A DNA stretch of 64,000 nucleotides from Phytophthora hibernalis (taxonomy: Eukaryota; Oomycota; Peronosporomycetes; Peronosporales; Peronosporaceae), in NCBI GenBank assembly GCA_012656075.1, contig JAAKBF010000010.1:868001-932000 (forward strand), given 5' to 3'. Of this stretch, positions 19,088 to 28,371 are shown piece by piece. The translations under genes and the position numbers were made by a program. The stretch's first letter is position 1. Every line of letters starts with the position of its first letter. Under the pieces are notes generated by a model. It had not been told where the DNA came from and did no database searches. It saw only the letters and a program-made list of their open reading frames with translations.

Positions 19088-19977
19088 ATGGGCCGTACGC
19101 AGCCGAATCGCGTGTTGATCCAGCGAGTGTGGCTGCTGCTCGCTTTGGCGGAGACGATCCTAATCATGAGTACGCCGGTGCTAGCCATCCAGACCAATGT
19201 ATCGAGCATTTGCTCCCCGTCAGATCCAGTGCCGCTTGTCGTGAAAGGCGATACCACGTACGTCTGTGTCAACGTGAACAATGAGTACCGCACGCTGTTC
19301 ACACCTGTTGCCGACAAGTTCACCGTGCTACGCATTAGCGACTGTGAGTATAACCGGTTTTTAACTGAAAGTGGCAGTGATTGATCTCTAACTCCGCTTG
19401 CTCAAATGTACTGTGCAGCCTGGAATGATACCCGTATCGGTGCAAACCCCTCGGGAGCATTCCTCACCGTCTCGAGTCTCAAGTATCGCACCAACTACAA
19501 GCTCTACTCCTCGTCCTCGACAAGTCGCATCTCTCCGTACATGACTGCCATCATATCTGTGAAGAAGGGTGCCGTGCAAGGCGTGAGCTGGGATGAAGGG
19601 TGTTACTTCTGCACAGCGGAGATGTGTGACTACAACCTGTACTCGAAGCCAGAGGAAACGGCAACGGGGGGCTGAGTGGGAAAGGTAAAACGTGCTACAT
19701 CCCCGTCGATAGTTGTCTGGGGGCGTCCAACTCAACAGTTGATGTCGGAGACAGCAGCAACGCTGGTAGCAACATCACTAGCACAAACACAACAGCGCAA
19801 TGCGATCTCACAATCTACGTGGGCTGGACTGGTACGGACAAGAACGGAGACTACTTGGGCAGTGCATCGCTGCGTATGTCGCAGTTTTCAAAGTACTCGA
19901 TCGGCTCGTTCTTCTCGAATATTGGCGCCAGTCTCTCCAAGTTGTCTCCGACGAGCCGCAGTGAAGCTGGAAGCTAA
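19088..19977 (+). CDS. Putative secreted or signal-anchored protein, family not recognised (one-base frame break)
   Basis: I do not recognise the family. From ATG 19088 the product starts MGRTQPNRVLIQRV followed by a hydrophobic segment (WLLLALAETILIM), then a Cys-containing, N-glycosylated outer-face region. An intron (GACT|GTGAGT at 19344 to TGTGCAG at 19418) joins RISD to SWNDTRIGANPSG. Exon 2 holds a Ser-rich stretch, CYFCTAEMC, TCYIPVDSC and several N-x-S/T sites. At 19666-19671 there are six G where seven restore the frame (EETATGG to LSGKGKTCYIP). With that base the sum of exons is exactly 272 codons. The paired cysteines and sequons suggest extracellular or lumenal placement. The frame is open upstream of 19088 (FLLKKYQCKLRHQFSR), and an ATG at 18935 (MMAGLRGGFAASLFG) may belong to a 5' exon, but the phases do not join cleanly. 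Confidence 0.55.
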
Positions 19978-20116
19978 ACATGCGCAAACAATATAAAGCC
20001 TGCGGACGCGGGGGATAACACGTTTTGCTCATGTTGTATCGTGTTTGGGATGCACACTTTGAAGTTATGTGTGTTTGATCTATTAAGGCAGACATGCACG
20101 TTGGGAGCGTGGTTGC

Positions 20117-21115
20117 CTAGCGGAAGTCGTGGATTTGGCGGTCGGCGCTGTCCTTCGACAGCACAGCGTCCAGGTTGTCCCACCAGCGCGGCAGCAGGTT
20201 TGAGCCGATGAGGTGGAACCACGGCGAAAGCTTACGCGTGGTGTCGTTGAGGAGCGCCGTCAGGTTTTCACGAGCAACAAACTCGACCTGCTCCACCTCA
20301 TTCTCGTTCACGTTGTCCAGCGACACCTCACCACGTGCGAAAAGAATGTGGTCCATCTCGTACTCCGTCCAGTTCTCGTCCGACGCAGCCTGCACCAAAT
20401 GAAAGCCGAAGCATGAGCATTTTGCATAAACCCGTGGATAGAGTCACAAAGCAACGTACCTTGTACATGACCGTGGAGACGTACGCCAAGTCCTCGATCG
20501 CGAACGTGGTGGTCGGGATGCCGAGCTCGTGCTCCAGCTTTCGGATGGCTGCACGCTTTACGCCGACGCCATCTTCGAGCTCTCCTTCCGTGAAGAGAGG
20601 GTGGCTGCAGAATTCAAAGATCGGACACAGCGAGCGACCACAAGTCAGTCTCTCGTAGAGACGATCTTCACGTTGCAGCAGCATTTCTTTACCTGCAGCA
20701 CGTATTGGCCCAGAATCCAGGGAATGTGATCTTCTCGCTCGCGCGCTTCTGGATCAGCAGCTCATTCTTCGAGTTGAAGACGAAGACGCTGAAGGCGCGG
20801 TGCAGCACGCCGTCGTGGATGTGAGCTGTCCGGGTCAATGCGCACACCGAAAAATCAGTCAGTCTGCTAGCAATTGGTGCTGCAATCACGAAGCTCGCCA
20901 GTCTTGTTACCATCTTTCTTGCTGATGGGGCCCAGCACCGCGTCCTGTTCGTCCACTTGCACAATCTGCTCCTTCATGAACTCCAGCTGCTCGGCGTCCG
21001 CGCCAGCCGTGAGCTCCTCAAATGTCACGCGTCCAGCAGTACCGAAGGCCGCCGCGCCGCTGCGCACCGCTGATCCCATCAGGGCGCCACCCGCGCGCAC
21101 ATTCGCCAGCACCAT
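20117..21115 (-). CDS. IDI: Isopentenyl-diphosphate delta-isomerase, type I
   Basis: This Nudix-family enzyme converts isopentenyl diphosphate to dimethylallyl diphosphate, feeding sterol and isoprenoid synthesis from mevalonate. Four exons fit without any correction: 21115-20911, 20825-20693, 20604-20460 and 20389-20117, with GT..AG introns and matching phases, giving 251 aa. Catalytic marks are FWANTCCSHPL (active-site Cys in TNTCCSHP of the family), GVKRAAIRKLEHELGI (Nudix-box region) and WTEYEMDHILF (catalytic Glu region). LSPWFHLIGSNLLPRWWDNL is the usual C-terminal end. The first 35 residues (MVLANVRAGGALMGSAVRSG...) are rich in Ala, Gly and Arg and precede the conserved EQLEFMKEQIVQVDEQD. 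They may be an organelle-targeting peptide, which is inference. The start was chosen because the frame further upstream has no ATG. Confidence 0.92.
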
Positions 21116-21477
21116 TTTGTCCTCTTGCTCCGATCGACGGATTGGGAATGACGACGTACGCGGCACCTCAGACAATTCTTTTCAACCAACCAAAGAAGGC
21201 AAAAATAATCCTGCCGACGAGATAGCGGCCGCGATGGGGATCAATCTGCCAAGGCCAAGGCGTCTCGATAGTATATTATAGAGAGAGCTGTATGCAGGAC
21301 GCCCCGCGTCCGAGCGACGAAGAGGAGACCCAGCAACGTTAAGATAACTTCCTATCCCAGTCTAGCTTCGCCGGCGCGCTTCTCAGTTGGAGTCAAAGTG
21401 GTCTCCATGGACAGTGGGCGACAGAGAAGCCTTGAGCCGTCCATTTAGCGCAGCGCGACAAGCGCGTTGCGCGCAGC

Positions 21478-21861
21478 CTACTTATCCTCTGCCTTGTCGC
21501 TTTGTGATGCTTCCTCTTCCGGATCTTTGGCCTCTAACGCCTCCTTGGCCCGGAAAATCTTGGACTGCAGGTAGAAGGAGCCGCCCTTGGCCGGGTCGTT
21601 GGCCTCAAAATACCTTGTGAACTGCTTCTGGATCTCCTCAGAGGACGGCGCTGCACCGCTCGTAGGGAAGTTGAGAATCTCACGCGCCTGCTGCTTGGGC
21701 ATTTGGTTCTTGCGCACGACCGTCTTGGCCGCCATGGCTCCGGCGTTACCCGAGCGCGCGTTGTGCACGGCCTGCTGGTAGGCCTGAACGAAGGCCTTGG
21801 ACACGATGCCCGCGCCCATGACCACCACCTGCGCAACGATTCTTCCTAGCGGTCCTGACAT
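21478..21861 (-). CDS. PAM16: PAM16/TIM16, import-motor subunit of the mitochondrial inner membrane
   Basis: A 127-aa product starts at ATG 21861 (MSGPLGRIVAQVVVMGAG). PAM16 is a J-like protein that holds PAM18 and controls mtHsp70 in the presequence translocase motor. Family marks are the N-terminal hydrophobic segment (IVAQVVVMGAGIVSKAFVQA), then QAREILNF, SSEEIQKQFTRYFEAND and GGSFYLQSKIFRAKE. The J-like region lacks the HPD tripeptide and has AND in its place, as expected for PAM16. The tail is acidic. The frame stays open for 41 codons upstream, but that part is Gln-rich with no conserved look, so the internal Met that matches the family start was taken. There are no introns. Confidence 0.9.
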   Translation of the reverse strand: MSGPLGRIVAQVVVMGAGIVSKAFVQAYQQAVHNARSGNAGAMAAKTVVRKNQMPKQQAREILNFPTSGAAPSSEEIQKQFTRYFEANDPAKGGSFYLQSKIFRAKEALEAKDPEEEASQSDKAEDK

Positions 21862-22066
21862 ATCTGCTGCTTGCTGCTGTGTGTGTTGCTGTGGCTGCCG
21901 CTCCTGCGCTCGAACTTCGCCCGTCGACGTCTGGTTCAGAACTCGCCACAGGTTTTTGTTTGCAATTCGCCTCCCAAGTTGCAACTAGGTTAACATTGTT
22001 GCAACTTGGGGGACTTCATTAACCTGTCCTACCGCATACATTCTAGATGATCCTATGTTAGCGCAT

Positions 22067-23130
22067 TTAGCGCAGGTTGAAGCATGTCGGCAGATCGCCA
22101 AGCATTGCGTCGAGGAACTCGGACAGCGTTAGTTTGCGCAGGAGCTGCTGCTCCTCGCTCTCACCCTCCAGCACGGACCACAACTTGGCCGTCAGGTGCT
22201 CCGTGCCCCCGATGCGCTGCAGCTCGGCCGTGATTTCGTCCGCTGAGGCACACAAATCGACACTCCACCGCTTAGTCAACGAGCAAGATCTGCTGTTTGA
22301 CGCCCGCAGCGGAAACAACACTTCACTTACCTGAGACGGTCTGACTGTTGTCTGTATCACAGAGCAGGAACTGGGTCAGGTAGTAGAGCTGGTTGAGCTC
22401 CAGGCCGTGTGAATCCAGCAGCGTGCGCACGTAGCAGCCCTTGAACTCCTCCCAGTTCACGCTGCCGTCCAAGTCATCGTCAATCTCCCAGATCATCCAT
22501 TGGATCTCGCCCTGCAGATGGTGGCAACAGCAGCAGCGTTAGAGCACTACAGTAATACAGTCTGTATCGCTGTACTTCGGGCTTGCTCAGCTGCAGCAGA
22601 CGTTCCTTCGAGGGCACCCTGTTCAAGCTCTTCATGCACGAGCTCAGATCTGCTGCAGTGATCACACCGGACGTGTCGTTGTTGCTCGTGATGATCCCCT
22701 TCTGCAGCTCCTTGATTTCGCTGCGGAGTTCTTGCATCGTAGGCGCGCTGGCTTTCGCGGCGGCGGTCGACGCATTGCGGCTACACTGTAGCCTACAGCG
22801 TGTACGAGGAGCCTCGCTCTTGCCGCCACAGCTCGGACCGTCTGGTTCCTCGCTGGCGGTGAGCAGGTTCAGCTCGGCCACTAAGTCTTTCTCATCGAGC
22901 GTCTCGGTCGGCGAAGCTTGCTCTTCGTGGAGCCGCTCCTCGAATTGCTGCGTCGCAGCCGTCGCTGCCGGCCTCCACGCGTTCAACTCGGCCGTCCTTC
23001 TCGCGATACGCGCCTTGCGGTCGTGCTGCCGCAGAAAGCAGAACACCCGCAGCAGCTTGGTCGCACTGTCCGCCGGCAGCACGGCGTCCAAGTCCTTATC
23101 CATTCGCTCGATGCGGGCGCTTTGCACCAT
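22067..23130 (-). CDS. EF-hand calcium-binding protein
   Basis: Three exons (23130-22576, 22511-22331, 22242-22067) join in phase to 303 aa. The C-terminal half has two good EF-hand loops: DDDLDGSVNWEE (with Asp at 1, 3, 5 and Glu at 12) and DTDNSQTVSADE. A degenerate earlier one lies around NNDTSGVITAADL. The N-terminal half is a charged helical region (RMDKDLDAVLPADS, KARIARRTAEL) with a polar linker. The layout of a coiled region followed by EF-hands occurs in many protist calcium sensors, including flagellar ones, but I cannot name the orthologue. The donors are GTACAG at 22575 and GTAAGT at 22330. The frame is intact throughout. Confidence 0.78.
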
Positions 23131-24086
23131 GGGTCGCCGCCAAAGAAACCGATCTTAGTCGACATTGCCGATCGGATACTCTGATTTGTATCGCTTCTTC
23201 AGGGATACTTTTAGGCAACTTGTTCATGTAACGAGATAAACGTTGCTTTCGCATCGGCGTTGGCAGCACGCCACCGGCTTTCGATGGCACATGCAATTGG
23301 CGTGTTCGGGCTGCAACGGACTCGCCTGGGGATGGCGACGCTGTCACAGGCATTACTCCGTGGCGGGACTTAACTGAAGGCGGCGGCGCATTAGATTTAT
23401 GCTTTTGTGCGTGTCCGCGATGCTTTACCTGGCGCCAAGTTGGCGGCCACAGCTTAGTTTTGGCGCCGCGCAAGACAAGATGGGTTCAACGTGAACGCCA
23501 CGTTTATGCACAAGTGCCCCCTTGAAAAATGGCTCTTGTGCGTTGCGCGTTCGTCGAAAGTGCCACGTTGCATGGGACGGTACACTTTTAGACCCAATTT
23601 GGTTTTGGGTCATTGCAGTCTGCAGATTTAATCTGGACAGCGAATTGTCATAAACGTTCTTAAACCTATTGTAGCTAGCACTCGTAATTAATTCTAAATC
23701 ATTGCGGGCTTTCTGAAATTGTGTTTTAAGCACTACAAAAGGCCCGCTTCATCATATTTAGATCACCTAAAAATGGGCTAAAAGGATCCATTTCCAGGAA
23801 CGGGTCCGCAACGGTGCCAGGGTAAAGGGCAAAGTAGAACAATAGAAATAGAACGGAGGATGCGTTCATACTATCTCATTACATGAGAGATTCTTGTAGC
23901 GCTGCCTTCTACAGTAGCTACTCATGCTGCTTATATCGCCTCACTGGACGCTAGTGGCGCCGGGCATCGGCACCGCCTTGCGCTGCCAAATCCTTTGGCT
24001 CGGGCGTTGCCGCTCGCGGAGCCATGTGGCACATGTCTCCCAAAAGTGGGTTCGCCAGCTCGATGGCCCACTATCAGATGCTACGA

Positions 24087-24128
24087 CTTCAAAAACAAGG
24101 GGCATACAAAGCTCAAGTGCAAAATGGA
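24087..24128 (+). pseudogene. Possible degenerate CCHC zinc-knuckle relic
   Basis: The frame reads CYDFKNKGHTKLKC, which matches the retroelement gag knuckle C-x2-C-x4-H-x4-C except that the second Cys is Phe. No protease, reverse transcriptase or LTR is visible nearby. It may be chance or an old fragment. Confidence 0.25.
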
Positions 24129-24318
24129 GATGATCCAATGTCCCCGCAAGCGTTCCCGCATCAATGGGGCCGGCATTCGGCATTTACCTGGAAACTGCTA
24201 GCGTCGAACGCCCGAGGGGGACAACGCGACTAAGAGACAAGAGCGCGCTGTAGTAACCGAACTTCCCCGCTTTGGCAGGTTGCCTTCAGTCCGAGAGCTT
24301 CCATCTCGCCAGTACGAT

Positions 24319-24325
24319 CCATTTT
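24319..24325 (+). promoter_or_regulatory. Oomycete initiator-like motif for the cyclin gene
   Basis: CCATTTT fits YCAYTYY and lies 30 nt upstream of ATG 24349. It is a weak seven-base match, but the placement is good. Confidence 0.3.
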
Positions 24326-24348
24326 CCGAAAGGCGCGCAACCGCCGCC

Positions 24349-26683
24349 ATGGTGTTCACCGAGATCTCGGCGCTGGTGCAGTCACAGTGGCAGCTGCTGC
24401 GCGGCGTGTTCGACGCCGAGGGCCACGAGCGCCGTGTGCAGCAGCGACAGGAGAAGAAGCAGGCCAAGCAGCAGCGCAAAGCGGCGCGTCGAGCCGCGCG
24501 ACAGGCCCGACGGGCGCAGCGCAAGCAGCGCAACCATCAGCAGCACTCGCTTCTGTCCCCGACGCTGGTCGGCGAGCAGACGGACGACGAGGAGCGGCCG
24601 GAAACCAGCCCCAGCACTAGCAGCAACACCCCCAAGAAACTGCCCGAGATCGCGGCCGTCCCCTTGGGGGCAGGCGGCCTGGCCTGGGCGCGCACGGCCG
24701 AGGCCCTGTCCGATGTCGCTGGCGCAAATGATAACGCTGGTTATTTCAAAAGTGAGCCGAGTGAGGGACGACGGGACGCTGCGCAGGACGCAAGTCCAGA
24801 ATCTGTCGCCGCCGGGGCTGGCTATGAGAAGGCCGAGGTGGCAGAAGTGGCGACCGCGGTAGTCGCGAAGGCTGTCGGCGCCGCACCGCAGGTCCCCATT
24901 ACGCTCGCACTTGAGCTGGAGGCGCAGTTGGAGCAGAAGCAGCGTGAGTTCTACGACTCACTGGGAGGCTACAGCACGGTGGACGAGGAGGACGACGAGC
25001 TGCACGATCTGCTGGTAGTCGGACGACGCGCCAGTGACGCCAAGCTTCCCCCAGGTGGACAGTTGCGGGCATCAAGAAGGCAGCGGCTCTAACGCAGACA
25101 TCGGAGCAGGTTTTCTTCAAGTTGCCCGAAGCAACAGAGCAGGAGGAGAACGGCGGTGTCAGCGCTGATGCAACTTTTCGTGCGTCCAAGCCAAAGACCA
25201 AAGACGCTCTCCAGCTCCTCTGAATTGGTGGAGACGGAACCCGAAGACGACGAGGTGGATCTGAGTGACAGCGAGGCCTTTGACGGCTACAGCACATTTG
25301 ACGAGGAGGAGGCACGGGACCTGTTTATCGCCGATCACGAGTTCGACGGGCTCTGTGCGCCGCCGAGCTCGTCACCAGCTGCAGTTGACGTCCAGACTGA
25401 CGCCAAAGCCGTCGTTGAAGTTCTTGAGACCAAGACTGTGGTGGAGCCGGAGCTAGAAGTGGAGGACAAAACGGAGGCCGCTACTGTGAAAGACGATCTT
25501 GAGACAAAGCAGCCACCAATGACGCGTTCCTACTTTTCTGGCGAGAAAATGCAGGAGGCAGCCGAGCCGCTGGGCGACAAGCTGCCTGAAGAGGAGCCGA
25601 CAGAAACCGAGTCCGAAGAAGAGGTGGTGTCTGAAGAGGAGCCGATAGAGACCGAGTCCGAAGAAGAGGTGGTGATTTTCGAGGTCGTGGAGGAAATGAC
25701 GGAAGTTGGGGTGGAAATGAAGGATGTAGCTGAAGGGGCCGAGGTACTAGAGGAGGTGATTATCGAGGAGTTTGAAGTGCCGCTGCATGACGAGGACATG
25801 TTTGGACAGCAAGCTAGTCTGTCGCTACTGGATCACCAGTCTTCAGAGCAGCAGTTCAGCTCAATTGCAACTCCTGGAGTTTACTCCCCAGGCACTGTGG
25901 ATGAGTACGCTTGCTCCATCTACGAAAACATGCGCGCACGAGAACACCGATACCACGTCACTGAAGATATTTTGCCAAGCAGCAGAGTGTTAGCCCCAAA
26001 ATGCGCGCTGTGCTTGTGGACTGGCTTGTCGAAGTGCACCAACGATTCGAGCTCGAACCACAGACACTGTTCCTGACAATCAACTACATCGACCGGTATC
26101 TGGCACAGGTACCTGTGAAATCCCAACGGTTCCAGCTAGTGGGGTGGCAGCGTTACTGATCGGTTCCAAATTTGAGGAGATCTACCCGTGCGATATGGAT
26201 GACCTGCTGTACATTTGCGAGCGATCTTACTCGAAGGCAGACCTGGTCGACTGCGAGAGAGACCTACTCAACGTTTTCAAGTTCAATTTGGCAGTTCCGA
26301 GTGCCAGCAGCTTCCTTGGTTACTATCTAGACCACTTCGAAGAGGAGGACGAGCTCATTGGTCAACTAGCCGGCTTCTTCGCAGAGTGTTCACTGGTGGA
26401 CTTTACCTTTGGTGCCACGTACGAGCCCTCGATCATTGCGTGTGCATGCTTGCTGTCAGCCTACTGCTATATCGAGAACCAATCGCCTGCTCTTGTCTGG
26501 AACTACCGCCTTGTGGAGATCACGGGCTACGCAGTGGAGACGATTGTACCGTGTGCGCGAGACCTGTGGCCGATTTTGATTCAACCGAGCGATCTGTCCG
26601 CCACCACGACGAAGTTCAGTGCCAAAGAATTTGGTGAGGTCGCGCATTTGCCACTAGAAGATTTGGAGACGCTGTTGTGCTGA
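24349..26683 (+). CDS. Mitotic (A/B-type) cyclin with a long acidic N-terminus (four frame breaks)
   Basis: ATG 24349 opens a product of about 778 aa. The C-terminal 260 residues are a two-fold cyclin box: YACSIYENMRAREHRY, the hallmark MRAVLVDWLVEVH, then LTINYIDRYLAQ, LLIGSKFEEIYPC, ERDLLNVFKFNL and ACACLLSAYCY. Cyclins of this type activate CDK1 for mitosis. The N-terminal 500 residues are low-complexity: a basic Gln/Arg/Lys block (about 28-65), then long Glu/Val-rich acid stretches. The frame must be shifted four times: C-run 25048-25052, near 25205-25222, T-run 25970-25973 and G-run 26141-26144. Three of these need one added base. The second needs one base removed or two added, and the total then divides by three. 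The MRAVLVDWLVEVH motif appears only after correcting 25970. The 3' end is duplicated downstream. Confidence 0.85.
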
Positions 26684-27194
26684 CTGCATGGCAGACACCT
26701 GATCTCGCCTAGTTTTGGTTGAGCCACTCGTGGCTGTTATTGTAGATATTGTACATATGTGCTCCACCAGCACCACCACTACCCATGCCAGGGCTAGACT
26801 TAAGTATTTTTCAAGTAATGAATTCCCCATGAACAAACAGAACCAATGTTTTCTGGAGATCCAACCCATCAACCGATAATCGAACACCAGAAGCGGAATC
26901 ATTTGCATTTACTCGACGAACACTTGGTACGCTTGCTGCCAATCCTTCGTATTGTGCCCATTTTCCAAAGTGTGTCCAGATAACTCCACGATGACGTGCG
27001 ACGCGGTTTATCACAGAATGCGTGTCATCCAGCCTGACTAGAAACCATTGCTTGCCGCTTCGCCAAAGAGTTCGTCGATGACTTCGTAGTTGATTCTTCG
27101 ACTCTTTAATTTCTGCGCAACGGAAAAAGTGAAGTGGCGAGGTCAGAAATGCAGAGAATAAAGAGTTGCTAGGGACGCTTGGCAGGACAGGTGC
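26684..27194. other. Intergenic copy 1 between the cyclin end and the BRF1 fragment
   Basis: This sequence is repeated exactly at 27861-28371. The minus-strand frames of 84 and 67 codons (26654-26908 and 26811-27014) have no recognised domain. The 67-codon frame has a faintly retroelement-like feel (HRGVIWTHFGKWAQYEG), but nothing that allows a call. Confidence 0.4.
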
Positions 27195-27570
27195 TCACAT
27201 AGATTGCGTGTTGCGCCGTGTCCGGGGTGGTGCGTTTACATCTGGGGTTTTCTTTCTTCTCTTCTTCTTCGGGGCATCAGGCGCTGACAAACCGAGTAGC
27301 CGCTTTTGTTCCTGTAATTCAACAATTCACAGACACATAGTTTTCGGTCGTTAGTACTCAGCCAGAGAAACTCTGTCCTGCCACAGCACCCACCTGCTCC
27401 TGGATAAAGTCCTTGTTCATCTTCTCCCATAACAGCTTCTTCTTTTCAGCTTCCTCTCGTGTCAACAATAATGAGTTGATTTCGTCATCATCTAAGTCCG
27501 AGAAAGTGTCCAGCGCATCTTCAGCTTCTCCTTTCTCAGCACCACCTTGCTTCGCTGCCAGCTTGTTCTC
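27195..27570 (-). pseudogene. Orphan duplicate of the BRF1 3' end
   Basis: This repeats the end of BRF1: the LDTFSDLDDDEINSLLLT...MNKDFIQEQ region, the intron and the last coding exon (EQKRLLGLSAPDAPKKKRR...). It is cut off on its 5' side at the duplication junction, so it has no promoter or start and should not be annotated as a gene. Confidence 0.85.
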
Positions 27571-27581
27571 TGGTCTGGGTC

Positions 27582-27860
27582 ACCTTTGGTGCCACGTACG
27601 AGCCCTCGATCATTGCGTGTGCATGCTTGCTGTCAGCCTACTGCTATATCGAGAACCAATCGCCTGCTCTTGTCTGGAACTACCGCCTTGTGGAGATCAC
27701 GGGCTACGCAGTGGAGACGATTGTACCGTGTGCGCGAGACCTGTGGCCGATTTTGATTCAACCGAGCGATCTGTCCGCCACCACGACGAAGTTCAGTGCC
27801 AAAGAATTTGGTGAGGTCGCGCATTTGCCACTAGAAGATTTGGAGACGCTGTTGTGCTGA
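27582..27860 (+). pseudogene. Orphan duplicate of the cyclin 3' end
   Basis: This repeats the last 92 codons of the cyclin (FGATYEPSIIACACLLSAYC to the stop at 27858-27860) with identical translation. It is fused on the left to inverted BRF1 sequence, giving a chimeric frame from 27413. It lacks the MRAVLVDWLVEVH half of the cyclin box. Confidence 0.88.
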
Positions 27861-28371
27861 CTGCATGGCAGACACCTGATCTCGCCTAGTTTTGGTTGAG
27901 CCACTCGTGGCTGTTATTGTAGATATTGTACATATGTGCTCCACCAGCACCACCACTACCCATGCCAGGGCTAGACTTAAGTATTTTTCAAGTAATGAAT
28001 TCCCCATGAACAAACAGAACCAATGTTTTCTGGAGATCCAACCCATCAACCGATAATCGAACACCAGAAGCGGAATCATTTGCATTTACTCGACGAACAC
28101 TTGGTACGCTTGCTGCCAATCCTTCGTATTGTGCCCATTTTCCAAAGTGTGTCCAGATAACTCCACGATGACGTGCGACGCGGTTTATCACAGAATGCGT
28201 GTCATCCAGCCTGACTAGAAACCATTGCTTGCCGCTTCGCCAAAGAGTTCGTCGATGACTTCGTAGTTGATTCTTCGACTCTTTAATTTCTGCGCAACGG
28301 AAAAAGTGAAGTGGCGAGGTCAGAAATGCAGAGAATAAAGAGTTGCTAGGGACGCTTGGCAGGACAGGTGC

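Larger units (their letters stand above)
23131..24348. other. Intergenic region with a possible retroelement relic
   Basis: There is no clear gene. Frames on both strands (23096-23473 and 23425-23733 minus) are short and unrecognised. The right-hand part holds a possible degenerate zinc knuckle at 24087-24128, listed separately, and the cyclin upstream region. Confidence 0.4.

Noticed and set aside
19006..19284. Alternative plus-strand frame over the secreted-protein exon
   Set aside because: It lacks the hydrophobic segment and the frame continuity across the intron that the chosen frame has.
24280..24862. Arg/Pro/Ser-rich frames overlapping the cyclin start
   Set aside because: They are out-of-frame translations of the GC-rich cyclin head.
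26811..27014. Small minus-strand frame as a retroelement gene
   Set aside because: Too short, no catalytic motif, and present twice only because of the local duplication.
27413..27814. Chimeric ORF of BRF1-antisense and cyclin sequence as a new fusion gene
   Set aside because: It is a product of the 1,177-bp duplication junction; half of it is antisense to BRF1 and there is no promoter.
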